Shown: positions 42,258-50,409 of the stretch, in pieces
Layout of the letters: each line of letters opens with the position of its first letter
Numbering within the stretch: position 1 is the first letter of the stretch
Assembly (NCBI GenBank): GCA_019973575.1
Contig: BPUI01000001.1
Coordinates: 620,001-684,000 of the forward strand
From: Gemmatimonadetes bacterium T265
GTDB lineage: Bacteria; Gemmatimonadota; Gemmatimonadetes; Gemmatimonadales; Gemmatimonadaceae
Reading direction: 5' to 3'
DNA: 64,000 nucleotides
Translations under genes and position numbers: made by a program
Notes under the pieces: generated by a model
Databases searched by the model: none
Told to the model about the DNA's origin: nothing
What the model saw: the letters and a program-made list of their open reading frames with translations, nothing else

Positions 42258-42515
42258 CGCACGGCCGTCAGCGTGCGGCGCCCGCGCGACGCGCCGGCGC
42301 GCGCCGCGTCGGGCACGCCGTCTTCGGGGCTGCGCTGCGTAGAAAGCGAGAGCACGTCTGGGAGCGAGTCCATCGTTCACCCCGAACGACCGCGGCGACA
42401 TCGGGACGCCGCAGCATACATCGTTCCCGACCGGCCGCGCATCCGAACGCACGGCGGCGTCAGGCGCCAGGGGCTCGGCCCCACGAAGTCGGCGCGGGTG
42501 GCGTTCGACACGCGT

Positions 42516-44990
42516 CTACGCCGCGGCCGCGCGCGAACGACGCGGCGTGGGCGCCGCGTCGAACCGGACCACCGCCGCCCGCACGCCGAGTGCGTGGCGG
42601 GCGACGCGGACCAGCGCGCCCCACGCGGGCAGGTCGGGCGCGCGACGCTCGACGGTCTCCAGCAGCGGCCCGTCGTCGGCGGCCGGCGCGTCGCCGAGCG
42701 CGCGCGCGAGCGCGGCCGGCAGCGCGGCGGGGGCGCGCCCGGCGCGTAGGGCCGCGGCCGCGTCGCCCAGCACGGCGTCGACGTCCGCGCCGAACGCCTC
42801 GAGCCGCGCGGACGCCGCGGCACCTGGCGCGGGCCCGAGGGTCGCGAGCGCGGTCGCGGCGCTGTTCACGCGGCGCACGCGCGCGAGGAGGGCGATGATC
42901 GCCTCCGCCCGCGCGCCGCGCCCGCCCGGTTCCGCCATCAGGCGCCCGAACGCCTCCTCCGCCGCCGTCGCCGCGAGCCCCGCGCGCCGGCGCGCCGCCG
43001 CGACCGCCGCCGGCGGGGGCACGGGCGGGTCGGCGGCCTCCTGCGCTTCCGGCGCGGCCGCTCGGCGCACCGCGAGCGCGGCGTGCGCGCGCGCCGCCTC
43101 GACCGCGGCGGCGAGGGTGCCCGGCATCGACGCGGCCTCCCAGGTCGGCCAGAAGAGCAGGCTCGCCACCACCGCGACGACTCCGCCTAACGCCGTGTCG
43201 GCCGCGCGCACCGCGGCGAGGCCCCAGTTGCCGGGCGCGGGCTGCGCGATGAGGACGAACACCGGCGTGAGAAAGAAGACGAAGACGCCGTAGTGCACCG
43301 CGCGGAGCGCGACCGCGGCGGCCGCGAGCGGGAAGACGACGGCCGCGATCAGGCGCGGGTCGCGCAGCGCGGCGGCGAGCAGCGCGGCGATGACCCCGCC
43401 CGCGACCGTGCCGCCGACGCGCGCCGCCGAGCGCCGGAGCGTGAGCCCGGCCGACGGCTGCAGCACGATGAGCGTCGTCGTCGTGAGCCAGGGGCCGCGC
43501 GCGATGTGGAGCGTCGCGCCGAGCACCTGCGCGAGCGCCGTCGCGGTGCCGAGCCGGAGCGCGTGGCGCACGGTCGGCGAGTCGACGCCGGCGAGGACGC
43601 CAGCGATCCCCCGCGCGGGGGATGGCCGGCGCGGCCGGTCGGTCGTCGCCCGCGCGACGACCGACCGCCAGCCCGCGCGCGCCGCCGCGAGCAGCGTGTC
43701 CTCCCCGCCGCTCGCGAGCGACGCCGCCAGCGAGGCCGCGCGGTCGATCTCCCCGACGAGCTGCGCGACGAGCGCGGCCGCGTGGCGGAGGGCGGCGAGC
43801 GGCGCGGCGGTGGGCGCCGCCCGGCCGGTCGCGTGTGGCCGTTCGAGCCGCGCGGCCGCGACCACCACGTCCCGCTCGAGCGCGTCGAGCGACGCCGGCC
43901 GGCGCCCCGCCCGCGGGCCCGGGACGATCGCCGCGGCCACGTCGTCGAGCGCCCCCGCGGCCGCCACGACCAGCGCGCGGAGGGCCGCCACGTCGTCGGG
44001 GCGGCCCGCCGCGGCAGCCGCGGCGCCTAACGTGTCGCCTAACGTGGCGCCTAACACATCGCCGGGCGCGGCGCCGTCCCGCGCCCGCGCCGCGCCCGCC
44101 TGCTCCATCGCCTCGGCCGTCGTCAGCAGCGTCACGAACACGAGGTCCGTGCCGTCGAGCAAGATGGCGAGGTCGTCGCCGCGGGGCGACGCACCGAGCC
44201 GGCTCCGGCGGGTCGCGACGAGCACGGTGCGTCCGGCCTCGAGGGCCGCGCGCACCCGCGGGTGTTCGGCGCGCGCGAGCGCCGTGTAGCGCGCGGCGAC
44301 GTCCGCGCCGGCCTCCGCGCCGCCGACCGCGTCGGCGGCGGCCGCGATCCCACGCGCGAACGTGGCGAGCGCGTGGTACGCGTCGCCCACCACGCGGCGC
44401 GCCGCGCCGTACGGGCGCACCGGCCAGACGGCGAGGGCGAGGAACATCGTCCAGAGGCCGCCGCCCGCGACGATCGCCCCGCCGCGGAGCGCGTCGGCGA
44501 CGTGCGGCTGCGGGCCCGCGAGCCCCGCGCAGAAGGTGACGGCCATCAGCGTGCCGAGCGTCGCGCCCGCGTCCCCGAGCACGCGGAGCAGCCCTCCGGC
44601 CGCGGCCCAGCAGAAGACGAGCGCGGCGACGGCGAGCGTGCCCGGCCCGTGGCCGAGCGGGCCGGCGGGGAGCGCCGCGGCGCGCGCGCCGGCGGCGTAG
44701 GCGAGCCCGTCGAGGACCACGCTCGCGCCCATCACGCGGACGCGGGTGCGCGTCGCCCCGCCGACGTCGGCGATCGCCGTGAGCCAGCCGCCGAGCGCGG
44801 CGACGACGAGCGCGTGCGCCCCGGTCGTGTAGGCGAGCGCGAGCGGGGCCGCCGTGCCGGCCGCGGCGCGCAACCCCGCGTGCACGGCCGTCGCGTTCAC
44901 GTCGCGGCGGACGCGCGCCGCCGTGGTGCGGACGGCGGCGCGCGCGCGCTCGGGCAGCACGCGGGTCGCGGCGGGGACGACGGACGACAT
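42516..44990 (-). CDS. FUSC family membrane protein (YccS/aromatic-acid exporter-like)
   Basis: Predicted 824-residue membrane protein with two sets of about six helices separated by a soluble region (about 190-460). The first set contains VAALGGWLTAIADVGGATRTRV and the second HIARGPWLTTTTLIVLQPSAGLTLRRSAAR (shown in part), with the FUSC motif RxxxRxxG-like VGGTVAGGVIAALLA. FUSC proteins (AaeB, YccS, fusaric acid pump) export aromatic acids. The protein is full length. A soluble loop holds the repeat VLGATLGDTLGA encoded by three successive GTTAGGC motifs. It is divergent from the tannase gene, whose family hydrolyses phenolic esters. Confidence 0.85.
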   Translation of the reverse strand: MSSVVPAATRVLPERARAAVRTTAARVRRDVNATAVHAGLRAAAGTAAPLALAYTTGAHALVVAALGGWLTAIADVGGATRTRVRVMGASVVLDGLAYAAGARAAALPAGPLGHGPGTLAVAALVFCWAAAGGLLRVLGDAGATLGTLMAVTFCAGLAGPQPHVADALRGGAIVAGGGLWTMFLALAVWPVRPYGAARRVVGDAYHALATFARGIAAAADAVGGAEAGADVAARYTALARAEHPRVRAALEAGRTVLVATRRSRLGASPRGDDLAILLDGTDLVFVTLLTTAEAMEQAGAARARDGAAPGDVLGATLGDTLGAAAAAAGRPDDVAALRALVVAAAGALDDVAAAIVPGPRAGRRPASLDALERDVVVAAARLERPHATGRAAPTAAPLAALRHAAALVAQLVGEIDRAASLAASLASGGEDTLLAAARAGWRSVVARATTDRPRRPSPARGIAGVLAGVDSPTVRHALRLGTATALAQVLGATLHIARGPWLTTTTLIVLQPSAGLTLRRSAARVGGTVAGGVIAALLAAALRDPRLIAAVVFPLAAAAVALRAVHYGVFVFFLTPVFVLIAQPAPGNWGLAAVRAADTALGGVVAVVASLLFWPTWEAASMPGTLAAAVEAARAHAALAVRRAAAPEAQEAADPPVPPPAAVAAARRRAGLAATAAEEAFGRLMAEPGGRGARAEAIIALLARVRRVNSAATALATLGPAPGAAASARLEAFGADVDAVLGDAAAALRAGRAPAALPAALARALGDAPAADDGPLLETVERRAPDLPAWGALVRVARHALGVRAAVVRFDAAPTPRRSRAAAA
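44025..44055 (-). repeat. Three GTTAGGC motifs at 12-base intervals
   Basis: GTTAGGC (complement strand) occurs at 44025-44031, 44037-44043 and 44049-44055 inside the FUSC gene. It encodes Leu-Gly each time, within a four-residue repeat (LG-A/D-T). Confidence 0.85.
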
Positions 44991-45118
44991 GGGGCGCAGA
45001 CTAAGGGAGTCGCCGGGGGAAGATCGACCCCGGCGCCCGCGCGATTGTCGCGGTCCGGCGCGCGGGTAGATTGGGCCGACGGGTCCTCCGTCCGGCTCGC
45101 CCGCCTTCTGACCGCCGC

Positions 45119-46714
45119 ATGCTCACGCTCCTGCGCGAGCGCCTCCACACCGCCCTGGCGTGCGTCGCGCTGGCGCTCGCGGTCCCCGGCGCGACCGCGC
45201 CCGCCCAACCGGCCGCGACGCCCGGCGCGCCGCCCACGCCCGCGGCGCCCGCCGTCGCCTGTGCGTCGCTCGCCGCGCTGCGCCTGCCCGACGTGCGGAT
45301 CACGGCGGCCACGGCGGCATCCGCGAACACGAAAGACGCGGCGGCCCGGGTCCCGCACTGCCGCGTCGCTGGTGTGACGGGGAAGGCGATCCGGTTCGTC
45401 GTCGTGCTGCCCGACGCCTGGAACGGCCGCCTGTTCATGGGCGGCAACGGCGGCTTCGCGGGGTCCATCAACGACGCCGCGCTCGCGGTGGCGAACGACG
45501 GCTACGCGACGGTCAGCACCGACACCGGGCACGAGGACGACGGCGGCCCGGCGCGCTGGGCGCTCGACGACCCCGAGCGGCGGCTCGACTTCGGCCGCGT
45601 CGCGGTGCACCGCACGATCGAGGTCGCCAAGGCGGTCGTTCACGCGTACTACGGCGTCGCACCCGCCGACGCCTACTTCGAGGGCTGCTCCAACGGCGGC
45701 CGGCAGGCGCTGATGGAAGCGCAGCGCTACCCGTCCGACTTCGACGGGATCATCGCGGGCGCGCCCGCGATCCCCTGGTCGGCGATCGGCGCCGCCTTCC
45801 TGCGCAACGCGCAGGCGGCCTTCCCGACGCGCGCGGCGTTCGCCCACCCCGCGCTGCGGCAGGCAGCGCTCGACGCGCTCTCCGCCGCCGTACTCCAACA
45901 GTGCGACCTGCTCGACGGCGTGCGCGACGGGATCGTGGGCGATCCGCGCGCGTGCCACTTCCGGCTCGGTCGGGTGCGCGCCTGCCCCGCCGACCGCGCC
46001 GGCGCGGGGTGCCTAACACGCGCCGAGCGCGCACTGGCGGCGACGATCTACGCGCCGACCACCGACGCGGCCGGCCGCGTCGTCTACCCCGGCCAGCCGG
46101 TCGGCGGCGAGAACCTCCCCGGCGGGTGGGACGCGTGGATCACGGGGCGCGACACCGCACTCGTGCGCGCGCACGACGCGCCGACGCTGCAGCTGATGTT
46201 CGCCGAGGACGGCGCCCGGTACTTCATGACTGGCGACCCGACGTGGGACTACGCGCGCTACGACCGCGCGCGGTACGCCCGCGACGCGCGCCCGCTGGCG
46301 ACGGTGCTCGACGCGGCGGACCCCGACCTCGCGACGTTTTTCGCCCACGGCGGCCGACTGCTGCTCTACCACGGCTGGGCCGACCCGGCGCTCAACCCGC
46401 TCGAGACGATCGACTACTACGAACGGGTGCGCGCCCGCGACGCGCGCGCGCGCGACCGGGCGCGGCTGTACCTGCTGCCGGGCGTGCTCCATTGCGGCGG
46501 CGGCACGGGGCCGTCGGAGGTACCGTGGCTGCGCACCCTCGCCGCGTGGGTCGAGCGCGGCGCGGCGCCCGGGCGACTCGTCGCCGCGCGCCGCGATACC
46601 AGCGGGCGGGTGGTCCGGACGCGGCCGCTGTGCGCGTACCCGGCGCGCGCCGCGTACACCGGGACCGGGAGCACGGACGACGCGGCGAGCTTCGCGTGCC
46701 GCGTCGGGCGCTAA
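45119..46714 (+). CDS. Tannase/feruloyl esterase family hydrolase
   Basis: Predicted 531-residue secreted alpha/beta hydrolase. A signal peptide (about residues 1-33) precedes the Cys-containing N-terminus CASLAALRLPDVRITAA. The nucleophile Ser is in FEGCSNGGRQALMEAQRYP (about 188-206). The Asp is in YHGWADPALNPLET and the His in LLPGVLHCGGGTGPS; the cysteines before the Ser and after the His form the CS-D-HC disulphide-linked triad of this family. It cleaves gallate, ferulate or similar phenolic esters. Adjacent to the FUSC gene on the opposite strand, it fits a role in phenolic acid release and tolerance. Confidence 0.92.
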   Translation: MLTLLRERLHTALACVALALAVPGATAPAQPAATPGAPPTPAAPAVACASLAALRLPDVRITAATAASANTKDAAARVPHCRVAGVTGKAIRFVVVLPDAWNGRLFMGGNGGFAGSINDAALAVANDGYATVSTDTGHEDDGGPARWALDDPERRLDFGRVAVHRTIEVAKAVVHAYYGVAPADAYFEGCSNGGRQALMEAQRYPSDFDGIIAGAPAIPWSAIGAAFLRNAQAAFPTRAAFAHPALRQAALDALSAAVLQQCDLLDGVRDGIVGDPRACHFRLGRVRACPADRAGAGCLTRAERALAATIYAPTTDAAGRVVYPGQPVGGENLPGGWDAWITGRDTALVRAHDAPTLQLMFAEDGARYFMTGDPTWDYARYDRARYARDARPLATVLDAADPDLATFFAHGGRLLLYHGWADPALNPLETIDYYERVRARDARARDRARLYLLPGVLHCGGGTGPSEVPWLRTLAAWVERGAAPGRLVAARRDTSGRVVRTRPLCAYPARAAYTGTGSTDDAASFACRVGR

Positions 46715-46762
46715 CGCGATAACGGGCCCCGGCGCGAGGCTCGCAGTACCGCCGAGCGTCCT

Positions 46763-46789
46763 CGCACCCCGGGTCAGCCCTGGGGTGCG
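46763..46789. terminator. Hairpin overlapping the stop of the 46774-47796 gene
   Basis: CGCACCCC (46763-46770) pairs with GGGGTGCG (46782-46789); the loop contains a further GGG/CCC pair and the stop codon. It lies between the convergent tannase gene and the winged-helix gene; no T run is seen. Confidence 0.45.
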
Positions 46790-47796
46790 GGCTCGAGGGT
46801 GACGATCAACCGCCCACTCGCTGGGTCGAGGCGCATGCCGGCGACGCGCGTCCCCGGGATCGCCACCGACAGCTCGGCCTGCGCGGGGAGTTCGATGCGC
46901 TGGCCGGCGTACTCGATCAGCGTGCCGGGTTGCGCGACGACGCCCGCCGCGGGGGCGGTCGCCGGCGCACTCGATGCGGGCACTGCGGCGACCGGCGCGC
47001 CGCCGGCCGTCTCCGCGGGCGGCGTGCCGATGGTCAGCGCCTCCACGACTGGTGTGGTGATGACCGGCGCCGTCACGACCGGTGCCGCGGCGGGCACGCC
47101 GACGAGCACCGCGTCCGCGAGGAGCAGCCGCTTCGCGCGCCCCGCCTGCGCCTGCTCGACGACGAGCCCGCGCTGCACGAGCGTGCGCGCCCCGCGCCGC
47201 GCCTGGTCCTCGCTGAGACCGAGTTGGTCCTGGACGACCGAGGCGGGGAGCGTCACCGGCGCGCGCGGGTGCGTGAGCCGGTCAAGGACGAGGCGGAAGA
47301 GCCCGATCGCGGCGAGCGCGCCCTCACCGCGCCGGTCGAGCAAGTGGTCGGCGACCGTCCCCCAACGCACCGCGTAGGCGAGCGGCGTCGGCGAGAGCAG
47401 GTCGTCGGCGAAGCGCGTCGTGCCCGCCTCGCCGCCCGCGCGGAGCACATCGGCCACCCAGAGCGCGCGGAGTGCCTCTTCCACGGCCGCCGCGGGCAGC
47501 GCGATGCGCGACGTCAGCGCGTCCACGTCGAGCGGGAGGTCGACCGCGGCGAGCGACCCGGTGCCCGCGTCGGGGAGCGCCAGGAGGTTGAGCGCGAAGG
47601 CGACGACGCGGGCGTTCCGGCGCAGCGTCACGTCGCGCACCGGGAGCACCGGATGACCGGCGAGCCGCGACGCGACGAGGGCGTCGGAGACGAGCCAGGG
47701 CCGCTCGCGGACGACCTGCGGCGCGCCGGCGGGGAGCCCTGCCGTCGCGTGCGGCGCGCCTCCGACGACGCGGAGCGCCGCGCGTCGCGCCGTCAT
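46774..47796 (-). CDS. Winged-helix-like DNA-binding protein of unknown function, replicon-associated
   Basis: Predicted 340-residue cytoplasmic protein. After a basic N-terminus (MTARRAALRVVGGAP), residues about 85-130 (VDALTSRIALPAAAVEEALR, then ALWVADVL) and about 165-230 (LPASVVQDQLGLSEDQARRG, then ARTLVQRGLVVEQ) both read as winged-helix domains. The second has a clear recognition-helix pattern and wing. An Ala/Pro/Thr linker (231-290) leads to a small beta domain. I do not recognise the family. It diverges from the Rep-like gene at 48554 across a 757-bp gene-free region, so it may be an accessory replication or partition protein or a repressor. Confidence 0.65.
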   Translation of the reverse strand: MTARRAALRVVGGAPHATAGLPAGAPQVVRERPWLVSDALVASRLAGHPVLPVRDVTLRRNARVVAFALNLLALPDAGTGSLAAVDLPLDVDALTSRIALPAAAVEEALRALWVADVLRAGGEAGTTRFADDLLSPTPLAYAVRWGTVADHLLDRRGEGALAAIGLFRLVLDRLTHPRAPVTLPASVVQDQLGLSEDQARRGARTLVQRGLVVEQAQAGRAKRLLLADAVLVGVPAAAPVVTAPVITTPVVEALTIGTPPAETAGGAPVAAVPASSAPATAPAAGVVAQPGTLIEYAGQRIELPAQAELSVAIPGTRVAGMRLDPASGRLIVTLEPAPQG

Positions 47797-48553
47797 CGGG
47801 ACACGGCGCCCCCTGGGCGCGACCACCACGGTACGCGGATCGGCACGGGAGCGAAGTAGAGGGGTCGCGCGGGCGGTTGTCAACACCACGCGCCACCCCC
47901 CGCGTAGGTCACGACGCCGGGTGGACGCACATCTCGTCCACGGCAAGCTTCACCGGTGTCGATCCGGCCCGGGACGGTACGCGTGATCCCGTCGCCGCCA
48001 GCCGCGCCACCCCTCGCGCCAGGGCCGGGACCGTACGCAACCCATTCCTCGCACCCGTCGGATCACGTGCAGACAGGCTCTCACAAGTCGCACGTGGCAA
48101 AGCACTTACGCGAGTGTTCTGGCCGCAGGCTCGCGTTCTCGCGGTAGCGCCTGCGTACCGTCCCGGACCGCGCCGCTCCCGGTTCGTCCCGCGTAGTGTC
48201 CTGGCCGGCGCCGCGGTCCGTCGCCGGTGGGCGCAGGGGTCGTCGCGCGCCCGCGGCAACTCGGCCCGGCGCGGTAACCCTCGACGCGCGCGCACGTTGC
48301 CCGTGTTTGTCCACACGCGACAGACGCCCACTCCCGTGCGTTGTCGTGGTAAGGTTTTATCTCAGTTGAGCGAAGCGAGAGAACCCCGCCCTTCCCTCCC
48401 CTGCGTTCGCCCGCACCGCGGCGGCTCGCCCCGAACGGATTCCGACCGGCGTTCTGAACCGTGCGCGCTGGCCCGTTGCCTGCTTTCACGAGGTCCTTGC
48501 ACCGCCCGATACTCGGCGACAAGATTCGTCGCGATCTCCTACTCCCCTCCGCC
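47797..48553. other. Gene-free 757 bp, candidate replication origin
   Basis: No gene is supported here. Contents: 12-mers GGGACGGTACGC (47971-47982) and GGGACCGTACGC (48027-48038), plus the first in inverse orientation (48153-48164). TTGTCCACA (48307-48315) differs from the DnaA box TTATCCACA at one base. TAAGGTTTTATCTCAGTTGAG (from about 48352) is unusually AT-rich for this genome. CACTTACGCGAGTG is a partial palindrome near 48104. It lies between two divergent DNA-binding proteins, one of them Rep-like. Confidence 0.45.
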
Positions 48554-50323
48554 GTGTCCGCCCACTCCACCGCCGCCGCCGTCCTCTGGACCGCGCTCGA
48601 TCAGGGCGTGCGGGCGCTGCCGCTCCCCGCGCCCGCCGGGCTCTGCGAGCTGCCGCTCGCCCGGCTCTCGCGCTACGAGCCGAAGCCCGACCCGGCCACC
48701 GGACGGCTCGCGGACGAAGAGTGGCTGCACGTGCACCGCGTCCGAGCGCTGAGCGGCCAGTGGTTCGCCGTGCGCATCGCGGGCGACGCGGCGTTGGGCC
48801 TCCCCCGTGCCGGCGACTGGCCCGTGCTCATGGCCGTCGTCCGGCTGTTCGACGAGGCGGGCTGGGCGAGCAACACGCTGACCGACGTCAGCATCCGCCG
48901 CCTGCTCGCGACGATGGGCGTGACCGGCGGCGGCAAGATGATCCGCCGCGTCCGCGACGCGCTGCTCCGCTTCGCGCAGGTGCGCGTGCTGCTCGCGCCG
49001 ATGGCCGCCTCCGCCGACCCGGCCGACGCGCTCGCCGGCCTGCTCGACGCCGCCGACGCAGACGGCGCCGTTCCCGCGCCTGCCCTCTGGGCCCCCGCGG
49101 CGCTCGACCGCACCGCGGGCCGCGGCCGCCCGCGCGGTCCCCAGCGGGGCCCGACGTCGCGCCCCGCGCCCGCAGAGGGCGCCGACGCGGCCCCCACCGG
49201 CCGCGGCACCGCGACCGGCGTGCTCGACGTGACCTGGCGCGGCGACACGCTCGACCGCATCACGCTCGCCGACGTCTGGCGCCCGCGCGCCGGGACGACC
49301 GCGACGACGTGGATCGACTACGAGCGCTACTTCGGGCTCGCCGACCCGGTCGCGCAGCGGCTCTACCAGCTCTACGCCGGCGCCGCCGCGCGGGGCGAGC
49401 CAATCCCGTTCGAACACGACCTCGACTGGCTCCGCTCCGCCCTCGGCCTCTCGGCGCGCTTCAAGCGGAGCCGCGTCCTCGAGTACCTCGCGGGCGCCGC
49501 CGCCGAGCTGCGCGCCGCCGCCGTCCTCGGCGACGTGCTCGTCGAGCCGCCGGGGCGCGCGGCCGAGCGCGTCGTCGCGATGCCCGGGCCGGTGCTCGAG
49601 GGCGCGCGCCTGTTCGCCGGGCTCTCGCTCGAGGTGCCGCGCGACGCGCGCGTGCAGCTCGCCGCGCTCCAGGCGTTAGGCGTGCACCGCGCCGAGGCCG
49701 AACGCCTGCAGCGGGCCGACCCGGCCCAGGTGTACGAGGTGCTCTGCTACGTGCTCTACGCCCGCCGGCACGAGCCCGAGGCGATCCGCGACCCGGGCGC
49801 GTACGTGCGCCGCGCGGTGGCCGAGGGCTACCGCTTCGCCAAGCCCGGCTACCAGGCGTGGCGGGCCGGCGTGCAGCGCCGCTCGCTCGACCTCGTGCGC
49901 GCGCGGGCCGAGCGTCCCGGCGCGGCGGCCGCGGCACCAGCCGAACCGGCGACGATCGCCGTGCCGATTCCCGACCCGGTCCCCTCGCCGGTCGCCAGCG
50001 CCGACGCGACGAGCGCGCCCGCCGAACGGGACGCGGCCACGCTGTGGACGGGCGTGGCGGAGGAGGTGCGCCGCCGCGTCGGCCCGCGCGAGCTGCGCCT
50101 GCTCTGGGTGACGACGCAGCTGCACCGGGTGACCGGCGCCCGCCTCGACGGCGGCGCGCTCGTCTGCGCGGTACCCGACCTCGAGCTGCGCGCCTGGGCC
50201 GCGAGCGAGGCCGGGCGCGCCCTCCTCGGCGACGCCGTCGGCGCGCTCACGGCGGGCGCCGTGACGCGGGTCGTCGCGCGCCTCCCGGGCGACGTCGAGC
50301 GGTCGGTCGACGACGAGGGCTGA
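48554..50323 (+). CDS. Putative plasmid replication initiator with C-terminal DnaA_N-like domain
   Basis: Predicted 589-residue protein. Residues about 106-147 (SNTLTDVSIRRLLATMG and KMIRRVRDALLRFAQVRVLL) read as a first winged helix. Residues about 250-335 (WIDYERYFGLADPVAQRLYQLY, then FEHDLDWLRSALGLSARFKR) match the style of replication initiator protein A (RPA) domains. The C-terminus, about 497-585 (LWTGVAEEVRRRVGPRELRL, LVCAVPDLELRAWAASEAG), has the pattern of the DnaA N-terminal domain (LWxxvLxxL ... W ... L.l.vPn.f...W), which recruits helicase. Basic Pro/Arg linkers join them. GTG 48554 is chosen by the first conserved helix; GTG 48461 is possible. Function is inference. Confidence 0.6.
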   Translation: MSAHSTAAAVLWTALDQGVRALPLPAPAGLCELPLARLSRYEPKPDPATGRLADEEWLHVHRVRALSGQWFAVRIAGDAALGLPRAGDWPVLMAVVRLFDEAGWASNTLTDVSIRRLLATMGVTGGGKMIRRVRDALLRFAQVRVLLAPMAASADPADALAGLLDAADADGAVPAPALWAPAALDRTAGRGRPRGPQRGPTSRPAPAEGADAAPTGRGTATGVLDVTWRGDTLDRITLADVWRPRAGTTATTWIDYERYFGLADPVAQRLYQLYAGAAARGEPIPFEHDLDWLRSALGLSARFKRSRVLEYLAGAAAELRAAAVLGDVLVEPPGRAAERVVAMPGPVLEGARLFAGLSLEVPRDARVQLAALQALGVHRAEAERLQRADPAQVYEVLCYVLYARRHEPEAIRDPGAYVRRAVAEGYRFAKPGYQAWRAGVQRRSLDLVRARAERPGAAAAAPAEPATIAVPIPDPVPSPVASADATSAPAERDAATLWTGVAEEVRRRVGPRELRLLWVTTQLHRVTGARLDGGALVCAVPDLELRAWAASEAGRALLGDAVGALTAGAVTRVVARLPGDVERSVDDEG

Positions 50324-50409
50324 CGCGGGACCGCGCGAAGCGGGTCGACCGTTCACCGGCGCCCGACTCCGCGACAGCAGCAGATGCCGCGGCCGCGTAC
50401 CTTTGCCGC

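Noticed and set aside
42258-42515. Regulatory element between the Gfo/Idh/MocA and FUSC genes
   Set aside because: No repeat, hairpin or promoter-like pair stood out; upstream extension of the oxidoreductase frame to 42452 is Arg-rich and not credible.
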